Assembly: GCA_013285685.1 (NCBI GenBank)
Contig: JABDHD010000002.1
Location: 28,912-92,911, forward strand
Direction: 5' to 3'
DNA: 64,000 nucleotides
DNA from: Bacteroidota bacterium
GTDB taxonomy: Bacteria > Bacteroidota > Bacteroidia > Sphingobacteriales > Sphingobacteriaceae
A program made the position numbers and the translations under genes. The notes under the pieces are model-generated. The model did not search any database and was not told the DNA's origin. It saw only the letters and a program-made list of their open reading frames with translations. This document shows positions 34,076-43,178 of the stretch, one piece after another. Within the stretch, counting starts at the first letter, position 1. Each line of letters begins with the position of its first letter.

Positions 34076-35482
34076 TTACATCTTCATTTTAACCTTGATC
34101 TGCCCGGTAGATAGCGTCCGCACGATCAATTTTTCAGCAGTCGGGTAAATTTGCATAATATCAAGGTTGCTTATGGTCACATCTGAGTGGATGCCATTAT
34201 CGAAGGTGCGGCTCATCTGGCTTTCGATGTTCTTTTTACTGTCTGCAATAAATTTTGAGCAATTATACATCGATCGTTTTTTGATTGCTTCGGTTATGGC
34301 GCCGTTAAACATCCATTTGGCCGTTTTTAGCATCCAGGCGCGTGTTTGCAGGTCGAAAGTCAGATCGGGGAACGAAAGTTCATGCGTGGCGGTATCATAG
34401 GTGGGTGTACCCACCAGGTAAATAACGCCGCTCGCTGTCCCGCTGAATTCCACCATCATCGCTATTTTGCTTCCGATACCATAAATTTTCACACTCTGCA
34501 CGTCAAATTCGTTGCCGGCTACCTTAACGCCCTGGCCGGCCACCTGCTGGCTTACAACGCTGGTGAGGTGGTCGTAATTCTCAAGCAGGTCCAGGTAAAT
34601 ATTAAAGCCGTTTGCCGGTGCATAATTGCTTAACGGAGGCAGCTGCGTTGCAGGCTGCTGTGCGCTCACCAGGGTTACTACCGGCTTCGCGGTTAAACCT
34701 ACCGAAAAATTCAGCACCGACCCGTTCAGGCTGAAACTGCTGAGGCACACCGATTGCGGGTTGATATTCAAAAACCCAACGTCGCCGACTTTATACTCTT
34801 CCGACATGTTTTTCCACAACTGGTCAAACATGGGTTTCAGGCTGAAGGCAGCTATTTTGGTGTCAACCTGGCCGCCCAGGTTGTTTAAAGGGCCTTTCAG
34901 GTAGCCAACCAGCCGGTCGGTTACGTCGATGTTCCCAAAAATAATGTTGCAACGGTCTATCGGTTTCGGATCAGGGTATAAAACTGTTTTTGATTTCAAA
35001 TGATAATTCGGCAGCACGCTGATGGTTGATTGATAAGCAATTTCCATCCTGCGCGGCGGTTCGCCACCCATACCGCATTGCGCCGACAAAACGGGCACCA
35101 GGCATTGCGGCCCGTTGCCAAAAAGGTTGCCGCACTTAGCGCAGTAAGAAGCGGCGATACCGTAGCTGCCCGTAAATTTCAGGTTGACAATATTATTGCT
35201 GCCGGTGATGATAAACGGCGTGCGCGTAAACGTGTACGAATAGCGCAGCCCGCCGCAGGGTTGCTGGTTGTCGGCAAACTTGGTTGGTACGGAATTTTCC
35301 GCTTGGGTGATATAGCTTTTCATATCAGCCGATACCGGCACATCAATGGTTGAAACGGGCTGGACAATTTTAGGGATCTCCACAGCCGTGGATTCCGGGG
35401 CTATCGGTTTTAAAGTTTTACAGGAAAAAAATATAGTAACCAGGAATAAACCTGCCGTGAGTTGCTTTAGGGTAAGTTTCAT
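34076..35482 (-). CDS. DUF4403 family lipoprotein
   Basis: The 468-aa product has a lipoprotein signal ending TIFFSC (Cys21). The body matches DUF4403: STIDVPVSADMKSYITQAENSVP near the start, a paired-beta region with a Cys cluster (YCAKCGNLFGNGPQC, about 114-128), FNIYLDLLENYDHLTSVVSQQVAG, and the amphipathic repeats LNFSVGLTAKPVVTL. DUF4403 proteins resemble lipid-binding TULIP/BPI-like tubes. A role in envelope lipid handling is an inference. It is monocistronic. Confidence 0.88.
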   Translation of the reverse strand: MKLTLKQLTAGLFLVTIFFSCKTLKPIAPESTAVEIPKIVQPVSTIDVPVSADMKSYITQAENSVPTKFADNQQPCGGLRYSYTFTRTPFIITGSNNIVNLKFTGSYGIAASYCAKCGNLFGNGPQCLVPVLSAQCGMGGEPPRRMEIAYQSTISVLPNYHLKSKTVLYPDPKPIDRCNIIFGNIDVTDRLVGYLKGPLNNLGGQVDTKIAAFSLKPMFDQLWKNMSEEYKVGDVGFLNINPQSVCLSSFSLNGSVLNFSVGLTAKPVVTLVSAQQPATQLPPLSNYAPANGFNIYLDLLENYDHLTSVVSQQVAGQGVKVAGNEFDVQSVKIYGIGSKIAMMVEFSGTASGVIYLVGTPTYDTATHELSFPDLTFDLQTRAWMLKTAKWMFNGAITEAIKKRSMYNCSKFIADSKKNIESQMSRTFDNGIHSDVTISNLDIMQIYPTAEKLIVRTLSTGQIKVKMKM

Positions 35483-35631
35483 GTCTTTTTATTGGCCGTA
35501 AAAATAAACAAAGCAGTGGATTTTGTAGGCAATAACAAACAATTTACAAACACATAAAGGCAATTTAACAGGGGCACGCGGCATGGCACGATTTTACACG
35601 AACAATTAATATAACTAAAAAAAATATAATC

Positions 35632-35793
35632 ATGAGATCACTTCTTTATATTATCGCAGTTATCCTGGTGATAGGATGGGCGATAGGCGTGTTTGCTTAT
35701 TCGGCAGGCGGGTTGATCTATACACTGCTGATCATTGCAGTGATAGCATTTATTTTAGGTTTAATACGAAACCCTACCCCGATTGACTATTAA
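35632..35793 (+). CDS. lmo0937-family 53-aa membrane protein
   Basis: The frame from ATG AGA TCA to the TAA at 35791 encodes 53 aa with two membrane helices (LLYIIAVILVIGWAIGVFAY and LIYTLLIIAVIAFILGLI) and the short tail RNPTPIDY. This matches the lmo0937 family of tiny two-helix membrane proteins, common and often stress-induced. A clear terminator follows 15 bp after the stop. Confidence 0.88.
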   Translation: MRSLLYIIAVILVIGWAIGVFAYSAGGLIYTLLIIAVIAFILGLIRNPTPIDY

Positions 35794-35807
35794 ACACAAT
35801 GAATAGC

Positions 35808-35840
35808 GAAGGCGGCCCCGGATGCCGCCTTCTTTTTTAT
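35808..35840 (+). terminator. Intrinsic terminator
   Basis: gaaggcggc (35808-35816) pairs with gccgccttc (35824-35832), followed by TTTTTTAT. It terminates the lmo0937-family gene. Confidence 0.9.
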
Positions 35841-35915
35841 TTCATGTTTTACTTTTTCCCCTTTCTGCCACCAACAAAGAAAACGCCGATTTTAGCGACA
35901 AAGTAATTGTTGTAT

Positions 35916-35945
35916 CAGGGCAGACGCATTAAAATAATTTTAAGC
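35916..35945 (+). repeat. Solo end of the CAGGGCAGACGCAT element
   Basis: CAGGGCAGACGCATTAAAAT followed by AATTTTAAG matches the terminal inverted repeat of the MITE at 42902-43145. No second end is found within the next 2.5 kb, so this is a truncated or disrupted copy. Confidence 0.75.
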
Positions 35946-36237
35946 TAATTGAGGTCAATTTAGAGAAAAAGGGGCATTTAAAGAACAAGAACGGGTAGCG
36001 CTGCAAGCGTTCCGAAGCGTTCCATTTTAAACACGGAACATCTGTAACATTGTGAAACACGCTCATTATCAGAATGTTCCATTAAAAATAAATTGACGCA
36101 TTTTTATAAGTGCCTGATAATCAATTATTACAGGATTTTGATTTTAAATACACGCCCGTAACGCGCTGATTTTCAATGTTTTTCAGTATAATTGAGGAAT
36201 TCCTTCCACACGTCAAAGTCACCTCCTGTCACAGGGA
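35946..36237. other. Non-coding stretch with repeat shared with 15.2 kb
   Basis: Positions about 36010-36130 share gcgttcca, ggaaca, ttgtgaaacacgctcattat and gataatcaa in order with the minus strand at 15225-15330. No gene is present. Together with the solo MITE end and the palindrome that follows, it looks like a graveyard of mobile-element ends beside the IS110. Confidence 0.6.
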
Positions 36238-36428
36238 AATCGCTTTTAAAATCTTCTCAGCAAGAGGAGGCTCCGCTGGAGCCTAAATTAGTTTTTTTTA
36301 CCCTATAAACAGGCGACTCCTCTGGAGTCGACCAACGATATTAGTTTATAGCTCCAGAGGAGCATCCTGTTTATAGGAAAGTCGGTTTTTCTTAGGGCTC
36401 CAGCGGAGCCTCCTCTTTAAAAGCGATT
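36238..36428. repeat. Composite palindromic element (MITE-like)
   Basis: The outer arms are aatcgcttttaaa with gaggaggctccgctggagcc (36238-36283) and ggctccagcggagcctcctc with ttaaaagcgatt (36396-36428). The inner arms are a perfect cctataaacagg (36302-36313) and cctgtttatagg (36366-36377). The centre has gactcctctggagtc. There is no ORF. It may form an extended cruciform or act as a bidirectional terminator. Confidence 0.75.
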
Positions 36429-36489
36429 GCTATGTATAAAGCAAAGAGGACAGGTATGAGATTTTAAGATCACATAAAGTTATTGTTTT

Positions 36490-36770
36490 TATTTCGGTAT
36501 ACAAAAAGAACCTCCGACTGCTATATGCGGTCATCCCTTAAGTGGGGGCCGCCAGTAATTGTTTGAAATAAAAAAGAGGTACGAATACTTCCACAGGGTA
36601 ATTTAATACCATCGCTTTTTTGCGTTTTCCTCTTTAAGTCTTTGAGATTTTTATTTTATGTAATACCAAAAAGTTTAACATTCGTTTATACATTTATATT
36701 GCTGTAAGAAACGGAAGCCGGCTCTGCTGAGGAGCAACCTGCCAGGGATATTACAGCCGGATAAAGCATA
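36490..36770 (-). other. IS110 right-side non-coding end
   Basis: 280 bp downstream of the transposase on the minus strand, AT-rich with several small stems (ccggctctgctgaggagcaa; gctgtaagaaacggaagccgg pairing in part with ccggataaagc). IS110-family elements encode a bridge RNA in one non-coding end, so this or the 5' side is a candidate. The element boundary is not defined by inverted repeats and cannot be placed exactly. Confidence 0.4.
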
Positions 36771-37961
36771 TCAGCCAGGCCATGACATAAACATATTGCC
36801 TGGCTGTTTGTTTTCATGCTGTTCCGTAATGCCTGAAAAAAACCTTTTTGAAGCGACCTTAACCGGTTTTGGTTCCTCTTTCTTTTCTTTTAAATAATCA
36901 GGCTGATAAAGCTGCTGTTTGATGACAAGAGCGCGGGCGATCAGCGCCAACCTGCGGGCCACTTTAACAATTGCCGCCTTATTGTTTCTGGCCGCATGCT
37001 TGCTGTAATAGGCGAACAAGAGCGGTGATTTGCGAATAGCTTTCCACGATGCTTCAATCAGCAGCGGGCGCAGGTGGCGGTTACACCGTGGCTGCATACC
37101 TTTAGTTTTAATGGTGTCTCCCGAGCTATCTTCCCATGGGCATAAACCCAGCATGCTACAGTACTCATCAGGATCATCGAAACGGCCGAAATCTCCGATT
37201 TCCGCCATTAATCCCATCGCTGTGATCCCCCCGATGCCCGGGGCTGATAGCAGATATTCATAAGACTTTGTATCGGTATCCTGTATTTGCTTACGCAATA
37301 AACAAGTCAGCTGATAAAGCTGTGTGCGCTGGTACTTCAATTCTCTGGCATACTGTTGCAAGGTGATTCTGCCTGCCGAGGTTACCATTTGGTAATTATC
37401 CAGCCATGCTAATGCTCTCAATGACAGGTATTCTTTTTTATTAATAGATTCAGGCAACACGAGGCCAAAAAATGCCATGCAGCTTTTTAAACGGTTATTG
37501 GCGCGGGTTACGTCTTTGACTTTGCCTTCGCGCAAACGGAACAGGCTGCGTAATTCCTGCTGCTCCCGGCTCAATACATAAATACCTTCCAGGTTGCCCT
37601 TTTGCAAGTGCTCGGCAATTGCGCGGCTGTCATGCAGGTCCGTTTTGTTTTTCTTTTGCTTGTCGGTAGATGGAATATCCGCAGCATGTACCACAATGTT
37701 CTTTATACCCAGTTTGCAAAGTTGTTCGTGGATACCTGTGCCACAAAAACCGGCTTCATAAGCTGAATAATAACTCCCTCCCCGAAAAGTTTTTTGCAAA
37801 TACCTTGCAAGTGCATCTGCTCCTGGCGGCTGGGTGAAATGAGCGACTTGAACGCCCATGCTGCGAATCGTTACAGCCCATGATTTTTTGTGAACATCAA
37901 GCCCGATGTGAAAGATCTGACCATTAAAGTCAATCGAATTGTGCAAATTTGTCTTAAGCAT
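36771..37961 (-). CDS. IS110-family transposase (DEDD recombinase)
   Basis: The 396-aa protein has the two IS110 domains. The N-terminal RuvC-like DEDD nuclease shows Asp22 (HIGLDVHK), Glu69 (YEAG), Asp108 and Asp111 (KTDLHDS). A coiled linker (about 120-230) leads to the Tnp_20 C-terminal domain (LSAPGIGGITAMGLMAEIGD; GLCPWEDSSGDT; IVKVARRLALIAR). In this family the transposase uses a bridge RNA transcribed from the element's own end to choose target and donor sites. The ORF appears intact. The Lys-rich tail (LKEKKEEPKPVKVASKR) is as in other Bacteroidota members. Confidence 0.93.
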   Translation of the reverse strand: MLKTNLHNSIDFNGQIFHIGLDVHKKSWAVTIRSMGVQVAHFTQPPGADALARYLQKTFRGGSYYSAYEAGFCGTGIHEQLCKLGIKNIVVHAADIPSTDKQKKNKTDLHDSRAIAEHLQKGNLEGIYVLSREQQELRSLFRLREGKVKDVTRANNRLKSCMAFFGLVLPESINKKEYLSLRALAWLDNYQMVTSAGRITLQQYARELKYQRTQLYQLTCLLRKQIQDTDTKSYEYLLSAPGIGGITAMGLMAEIGDFGRFDDPDEYCSMLGLCPWEDSSGDTIKTKGMQPRCNRHLRPLLIEASWKAIRKSPLLFAYYSKHAARNNKAAIVKVARRLALIARALVIKQQLYQPDYLKEKKEEPKPVKVASKRFFSGITEQHENKQPGNMFMSWPG

Positions 37962-38477
37962 AGTGCAGTTTTTTTAATTGTTAATAATTGCGAAACCTTC
38001 AGTTATCGCTACTAAATTAAAATTTCGGCTCCAGTTTTGGATGACCGCCTCATACTGCGCTATGCTTTATTACATAATTACTTCCCTGCCTCCTGTCACG
38101 GCGTACAATCTTATAAAAAACATTTTTAATGCGTTTGCGCTGATTGTTGTATCCGCCGGTTGTATCGAATTAAACGGATAAGTTCAGGTGGCCCGTCTCG
38201 AAACCGGGCTCAGGGAAAGCGCCGAAATTGATGACTCCCGGTGATGCTGTGGGGCCATCCCGCTCCCGTCCCCATTTCCGTTATTTCAGGAAATTGTTGC
38301 GTGGTCATAAGTACCCAACACCCAACGGCCTGAAGCCATCGTCGGTTTAAATATTGAGACTTAGACCATATTAATCACAAGTTGCTGATCGCATTTAATC
38401 AATAATCAGGCTATTAAAACGTATCTCTCCCGACCTGTTTACCTAAGTTTAATAAGGGAAGCTTATTTTTGAGCGAT
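37962..38477. other. Gap between IS110 and chrA
   Basis: The first ~200 bp upstream of the transposase start (minus strand) belong to the IS110 left end and are the other candidate for bridge-RNA coding. The remaining ~300 bp contain gcccgtctcgaaaccgggct-type short stems and no convincing gene. The chrA promoter is at the right edge. Confidence 0.45.
38438..38471 (+). promoter_or_regulatory. Promoter of chrA
   Basis: TTTA (38438-38441) and TATTTTTG (38464-38471) are separated by 22 nt and fit the TTTG/TAnnTTTG pattern with one mismatch. The ATG at 38478 is only six bases after the -7 box, which predicts a leaderless transcript and rules out the upstream TTG at 38469 as the start. Confidence 0.55.
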
Positions 38478-39602
38478 ATGGCAGAAAAAAACAGCCTTGG
38501 TGAGATTGCCCGCGTTTTCCTTAAATTAGGTTTCATCGGTTTCGGCGGACCGGCGGTCCATATTGCCATGATGGAAGAGGAAGTTGTCCGGAAACGCCAA
38601 TGGTTTACCCGCGAACACTTTTTAGACCTGATTGGCGCAACAAACCTTATCCCCGGCCCCAATTCCACCGAGATGGCGCTGCATTGCGGCCGCGAACGCG
38701 GGGGCTGGCGGGGATTGCTCGTTGCCGGCGCCTGTTTTATCCTCCCTGCCGTAATTATCACCGGGATATTTGCCTGGGCTTACCAAAAATATGGGGCTTT
38801 GCCGCAAGTACAGCCCTTTATTTATGGCATAAAACCTGCCGTAATCGGTGTGGTGGTTTCATTAATGATCACGCTCGGCAAAAAGGCCGTAAAAAATAGC
38901 AAGCTGCTGGTTATCGGGTTGGTATGCGCTGTTTTGGCAATTTTAGGCATCAATGAAATTTTTATCCTTTTCGGCGCCGGTTTTTTAGCAATAGCTTTAT
39001 TTTATGCCGAAAAAAGTATTGGTACGTTCAACGCGCTTTCCCCCCTGTTTTTTTTGCCGGCAACTACCCTTCACAGTAATTTTTCAGACTGGAAAGTATT
39101 CTGGATATTTCTAAAAGTCGGGGCCATCCTTTATGGAAGCGGCTACGTCCTGTTTGCTTTTCTCGATTCGGAACTGGTAAAAACGGGTATGCTGTCCCGT
39201 CAAACACTGGTCGACGCTATTGCCGTTGGTCAATTTACGCCTGGCCCTGTATTTTCCTCAGCCACGTTTATAGGCTGGCAATTAGGCGGCCTGGCGGGCG
39301 CGGCAAAGGCAACGGCTGGGATATTTTTGCCTTCATTCCTGTTCGTTGGCCTTTTGAATCCGTTGGTTTCCTTCCTCCGCAAATCAAAAGCGATGTCTGC
39401 CTTCCTGGATGCGGTAAACGTGGCTGCTATTGCATTGATCGCAGCCGTTTGCGTCGAAATGGGCAGATCATCCGTAACTGACTGGAAAACCAGCCTTATC
39501 CTGGTTGCTGGGATTGCGGTTACACTTCTTTTCCGAAAATTAAACAGTGCGTTCGTAATTATTGGCGGAGCGCTGGCGGGGTACCTGCTATGGCTGCTTT
39601 AA
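38478..39602 (+). CDS. chrA: Chromate efflux transporter
   Basis: From the ATG at 38478 the product is 374 aa. It has two homologous CHR domains: the first with VFLKLGFIGFGGPAVHIAMME and GATNLIPGPNSTEMALHCG, the second with FLKVGAILYGSGYVLFAFL and AIAVGQFTPGPVFSSATFIGW. About 10-11 membrane helices are expected. The long-chain ChrA proteins export chromate driven by the proton gradient, and the paired GFGGP and PGP motifs needed for function are intact. There is no regulator or reductase alongside, so it may serve another oxyanion. The gene follows the IS110 region but looks native in base use. Confidence 0.92.
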   Translation: MAEKNSLGEIARVFLKLGFIGFGGPAVHIAMMEEEVVRKRQWFTREHFLDLIGATNLIPGPNSTEMALHCGRERGGWRGLLVAGACFILPAVIITGIFAWAYQKYGALPQVQPFIYGIKPAVIGVVVSLMITLGKKAVKNSKLLVIGLVCAVLAILGINEIFILFGAGFLAIALFYAEKSIGTFNALSPLFFLPATTLHSNFSDWKVFWIFLKVGAILYGSGYVLFAFLDSELVKTGMLSRQTLVDAIAVGQFTPGPVFSSATFIGWQLGGLAGAAKATAGIFLPSFLFVGLLNPLVSFLRKSKAMSAFLDAVNVAAIALIAAVCVEMGRSSVTDWKTSLILVAGIAVTLLFRKLNSAFVIIGGALAGYLLWLL

Positions 39603-39836
39603 CCCCCTCTGCGGGCGCCATTTGTATTTGTTTATTGGTCCCGAATTAAGCCGTATCACCTCTTCACATATAACACGTCTTTCCAATCCATACAAAATAC
39701 GCGGCTTCCCGGGTGTAGATCAAAAAAATTACTAACTGTAAATCAATAATTTATGATCTTTTATAGAACTATGTATTGCATATTACCATCTTAAACCCAT
39801 ATCTTTACAAAACAAAGCTTTTTAAATTATTTAAAG

Positions 39837-40226
39837 ATGAAAACCAGCGTAATTTTTGCAACCTTCAGCATCATAGCCTTAAGTGTTTTCCTGTTTTGGG
39901 CCCGGTTTAATGTATACGACCATAACACTGCCATAACCGTGAACGATGATCGCGACAGCTATACGTTTACCGCACATTACGACCGGAACGAAACCGGGCG
40001 CGTGGAACACTTCATCAACAAAAACATTAGCCCCGATCAAATGGGCTCGTCGGAAAACGATTACATCGATGCCAATACCAGGCTGAATGATAATACCCGT
40101 TTTTATATCAAAGAATCGCCCGGCAAATTAAAGATCAGGCTGGACAAGATGACAAACGGCGCCGCCTCTTACTACAGGATAAGAAAAATGTGCGAAGGGG
40201 TGAAAGAACTGCTGGCGGGTAAATAA
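39837..40226 (+). CDS. Single-pass membrane or exported protein of unknown function
   Basis: The 129-aa product has an N-terminal membrane segment (about 3-22) and a soluble charged domain (NTAITVNDDRDSYTFTAHYDRNETGRVEHFIN...KIRLDKMTNGAASYYRIRKMCEGVKELL). The domain looks compact and is probably conserved in the genus, but no family is recognised. A TATCTTTA box near 39790 could be its promoter. The exported protein gene at 40284 follows 57 bp later. Confidence 0.65.
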   Translation: MKTSVIFATFSIIALSVFLFWARFNVYDHNTAITVNDDRDSYTFTAHYDRNETGRVEHFINKNISPDQMGSSENDYIDANTRLNDNTRFYIKESPGKLKIRLDKMTNGAASYYRIRKMCEGVKELLAGK

Positions 40227-40283
40227 ATGCAACCAATATCCAACAACGAATTATAGCAATAAGAAACCATAAAAAGAAAACAC

Positions 40284-40718
40284 ATGAAAACAATCGCCAT
40301 TATTCTTTCGCTGCTCATAGCAGCCACCGCCGCAAGCTTTGGGCAATGCGGCAAAAAATTCACGATTACTACCTCAAAGACGGAACACCTTGATGCCGGC
40401 GGTAGCGTAACCCGGACAGATGACGAAAAAGCGGTAGTTGTTATTGGCAAAACGGACCTGAACATAACAGTCGATAACGGAAACGACGAGCATAAGATGA
40501 CTGGGACCATCAAATCGGATACCTGTAACTGGCCGGTAGCCTACAAAGAAGGAAAAACCGTGTTAAAAGCTGTAATAAGCAACGAAAACGGGGAAGACAA
40601 GAATGTAACCATCACTATCATTGGTAAAGACGGAAAAGTTACCCTGCTGTTCGAGATGGAGGGTGAGGGCGATGACAGAATAAGGGTGACGGCAGACAAG
40701 TTCGAAGAAGCCGCGTGA
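40284..40718 (+). CDS. Exported beta-rich protein of unknown function
   Basis: The 144-aa protein has a clear Sec signal (IIAATAASFGQ, cut at ~21) and an all-beta domain: KKFTITTSKTEHLDAGGSVTRT, MTGTIKSDTCNWPVAYKEGKTVLKAVISNENGED and KVTLLFEMEGEGDDRIRV. No catalytic or binding motif can be named. It may be co-transcribed with the preceding gene. A long complementary repeat pair follows its stop and may act as terminator. Confidence 0.68.
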   Translation: MKTIAIILSLLIAATAASFGQCGKKFTITTSKTEHLDAGGSVTRTDDEKAVVVIGKTDLNITVDNGNDEHKMTGTIKSDTCNWPVAYKEGKTVLKAVISNENGEDKNVTITIIGKDGKVTLLFEMEGEGDDRIRVTADKFEEAA

Positions 40719-40721
40719 GGA

Positions 40722-40925
<204 letters not shown>

Positions 40926-42806
40926 TCACACCGGGAACCCGATGATAAACTCGGTACCGTAATCGGGTTTACTTTTAATTTCAATAGTTCCTCCAAGCGC
41001 TTCCACCTGGGTTTTTACCATAAAAAGGCCCATGCCCTTACCTTCGGTAGTGGTGTCGAAGCGTTTATACAGGCCAAACAGGTGCGATGCATGCTTATCC
41101 AGGTCGATACCCTTCCCATTGTCTTTGAAATGAAGGACTATCTTGTTTTTAAACAGCCGGCTTGTGATGGATATAACAGGTGTTACCCCGGCCTGGCGAT
41201 ATTTTATACTGTTGGATGCCAGGTTGTAAAAAACGCTATATAAGTAACTTTTTACCGTAAACATCGAGGCTGGCTCGAACGAACAATTAAGCTGCACTTT
41301 TTCGTTCACGATCGTGGTATGGATACTTGTTTTTATGGCATTCACCAGGTCGATAAAATAAACTTCTTCTTTCTTTTCGTTTACCAGCTCACGCGATTGC
41401 AAAATGTGATTAAGGTCCTGGATTACGTTATCTATTGTCAAAATTGATTGCGACACTCTTTCCACCACCTCCTGCTTTTCCCCGGGTTCCAGCAAATCTT
41501 CTGTCAGCATTTCGGAAAGGCCTATAATGTTAGCAACCGGCGCCCGAAGGTTGTGCGAAATAATATAAGTAAACTGTTCCAGGTCTTTAACGTGCTGTAT
41601 CAGGTCGGCCGTAACCCGCTCCCTTTCAAGCATAGCAGTTTTGGTTTCGGTAATGTCTTTATTAGCGAGGATAAAACCGGCGTGCCGGTTATCGGAAGTT
41701 TTAACATCCAGCCACCGCACATTATTCCACTGGGTTGTGCCGTCAGGTTTAGGATAACTCAACTCGTAACTGGCCAACTCGCCGGTCGCCGCTATCTTTT
41801 CCAAAGTTTCATTGATCAACGGCCATCGTTCTTCCGTAAAATAATAACTGATGTGCTGGTTAACTTCCAGCGGCTTTCCATTATGCTCAATCGAAAACTT
41901 TTGGGCAAGTGCATTAAATGAAACTATTCTCAAATCCGTGCCTACAAGGATATAAGATGAATCTGTATTCTCGAATATGGCCCGCAGGTTAGCCTCCGAG
42001 TTCTTTAAGGCATCTTCGTCAAGTTTACGTTGGGTGATGTCCGTAACCATTGCCAGCGCGCCCTGGTATTTGCCCTTTTCGTCAATGATGGGGTTGGCCG
42101 AGATATTTGCCCAAACTTCTTCCCCCGTTTTGGTGAGGTACCTGATGTCAAGGTTCTCTTTTGACCCGCGGCGCCTTCGCTCCATGCAGGCAATAGCGTA
42201 GGCCCTGCCTGCGTCGTCCATAAAGTCATAAAGCCCCTTCCCCATCATCTCTTCGGGCGCATAACCTAAAATTTCAGCCATTTTTTTGTTGACGAAATTG
42301 GTCTTTTCACGCTCATCAATCGTCCAGACACCTTCCTGCGCCGATTCAACAATCTGCCGGTACCAGGCTTCGCTTTTTCGGTGCTTTTCTTCGGCTTCTT
42401 TTCTTTCGGTAATGTCCCTTGTTATTCCATCTACCCTTACCAAACCGCCTTCCTCATCAAAACCCGGGACAACCTTATCCGCTACCCAACGCACGGTTCC
42501 GTCACCCCGGATGATCCGGTATTCTTTTTGTACCGTTTCGCCGCGGCGCAGCATATCATCTTCGTCTTCCACCAGGTACTTATCGTCCGGGTGTATCAAT
42601 TCAAACCACAAACGGTGATTTGCCAGGAATTCTTCAGGTTTGTGGCCATAAAGTTTTTCGCAGCCATTGGATATCTGGATCACTTTTCGGCTTACCTGGT
42701 CAACGGAAAAGAAAACTTCGTCCATTGCATTAAAAAAGGTCATTAGCTCCTGGTGCGCGTACTCCAGTTTTTGCAGACCGAATTCATTGTTGAAACTAAA
42801 AGCCAT
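40926..42806 (-). CDS. Soluble PAS-domain sensor histidine kinase
   Basis: The 626-aa protein has three PAS domains with PAC tails: about 15-135 (ending GITRDITERK), 145-265 (ending MVTDITQRK) and 268-390 (ending KDITETK). The kinase core follows, with H-box FTYIISHNLRAP, N-box LASNSIKY, DNGKGID and GKGMGLFMVKTQVEALGG. No membrane segment is seen, so signal input is cytoplasmic. The HNLRAP H-box marks the HWE-like/HisKA subgroup abundant in Bacteroidota. No response regulator is adjacent, so the partner is unknown. The start is the first of no close alternatives. Confidence 0.9.
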   Translation of the reverse strand: MAFSFNNEFGLQKLEYAHQELMTFFNAMDEVFFSVDQVSRKVIQISNGCEKLYGHKPEEFLANHRLWFELIHPDDKYLVEDEDDMLRRGETVQKEYRIIRGDGTVRWVADKVVPGFDEEGGLVRVDGITRDITERKEAEEKHRKSEAWYRQIVESAQEGVWTIDEREKTNFVNKKMAEILGYAPEEMMGKGLYDFMDDAGRAYAIACMERRRRGSKENLDIRYLTKTGEEVWANISANPIIDEKGKYQGALAMVTDITQRKLDEDALKNSEANLRAIFENTDSSYILVGTDLRIVSFNALAQKFSIEHNGKPLEVNQHISYYFTEERWPLINETLEKIAATGELASYELSYPKPDGTTQWNNVRWLDVKTSDNRHAGFILANKDITETKTAMLERERVTADLIQHVKDLEQFTYIISHNLRAPVANIIGLSEMLTEDLLEPGEKQEVVERVSQSILTIDNVIQDLNHILQSRELVNEKKEEVYFIDLVNAIKTSIHTTIVNEKVQLNCSFEPASMFTVKSYLYSVFYNLASNSIKYRQAGVTPVISITSRLFKNKIVLHFKDNGKGIDLDKHASHLFGLYKRFDTTTEGKGMGLFMVKTQVEALGGTIEIKSKPDYGTEFIIGFPV

Positions 42807-42901
42807 AAGCGACCTGATTATCAGATATAAATATAGGTGATAGAAAATTAAATATTTATAACATTTTTTTACTAAAATATGTTCGTAAAGTTCAAAAATA
42901 A

Positions 42902-43145
42902 CAGGGCAGACGCATTAAAATAGTTTTAAACTTATCAGCGGTGAACGCCAGGAACGGTATGGTTTAAAGAATAGTTTTTTAACCGCTAAGTCACTAAGGC
43001 CACTATAAACATCGGTTACTTTACGAAATCTTTATGCGCCTGGTGGACCTTGTGGTAAAAACTATTGATTATAAAAGTTAAGCGCACTGGTTGAACTGAA
43101 ATATTAGATAATGTTGTTAAAAATAATTTTGATGCGTCTGCCCTG
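42902..43145. mobile_element. MITE with 30-bp inverted ends and 10-bp target duplication
   Basis: The 244-bp element begins CAGGGCAGACGCATTAAAAT and ends ATTTTGATGCGTCTGCCCTG, with imperfect 30-bp terminal inverted repeats. It is flanked by a perfect direct repeat TCAAAAATAA (42892-42901 and 43146-43155), the expected target-site duplication. There is no ORF of size inside. A 10-bp duplication fits IS4-like or related transposases acting in trans. A solo end of the same kind is at 35916. Confidence 0.88.
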
Positions 43146-43178
43146 TCAAAAATAACCCTTTTTAATATTGAGCCGGTA

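Noticed and set aside
33941..34114. Short plus-strand ORF between the DUF6252 and DUF4403 genes
   Set aside because: It overlaps the end of the DUF4403 gene and has no family resemblance.
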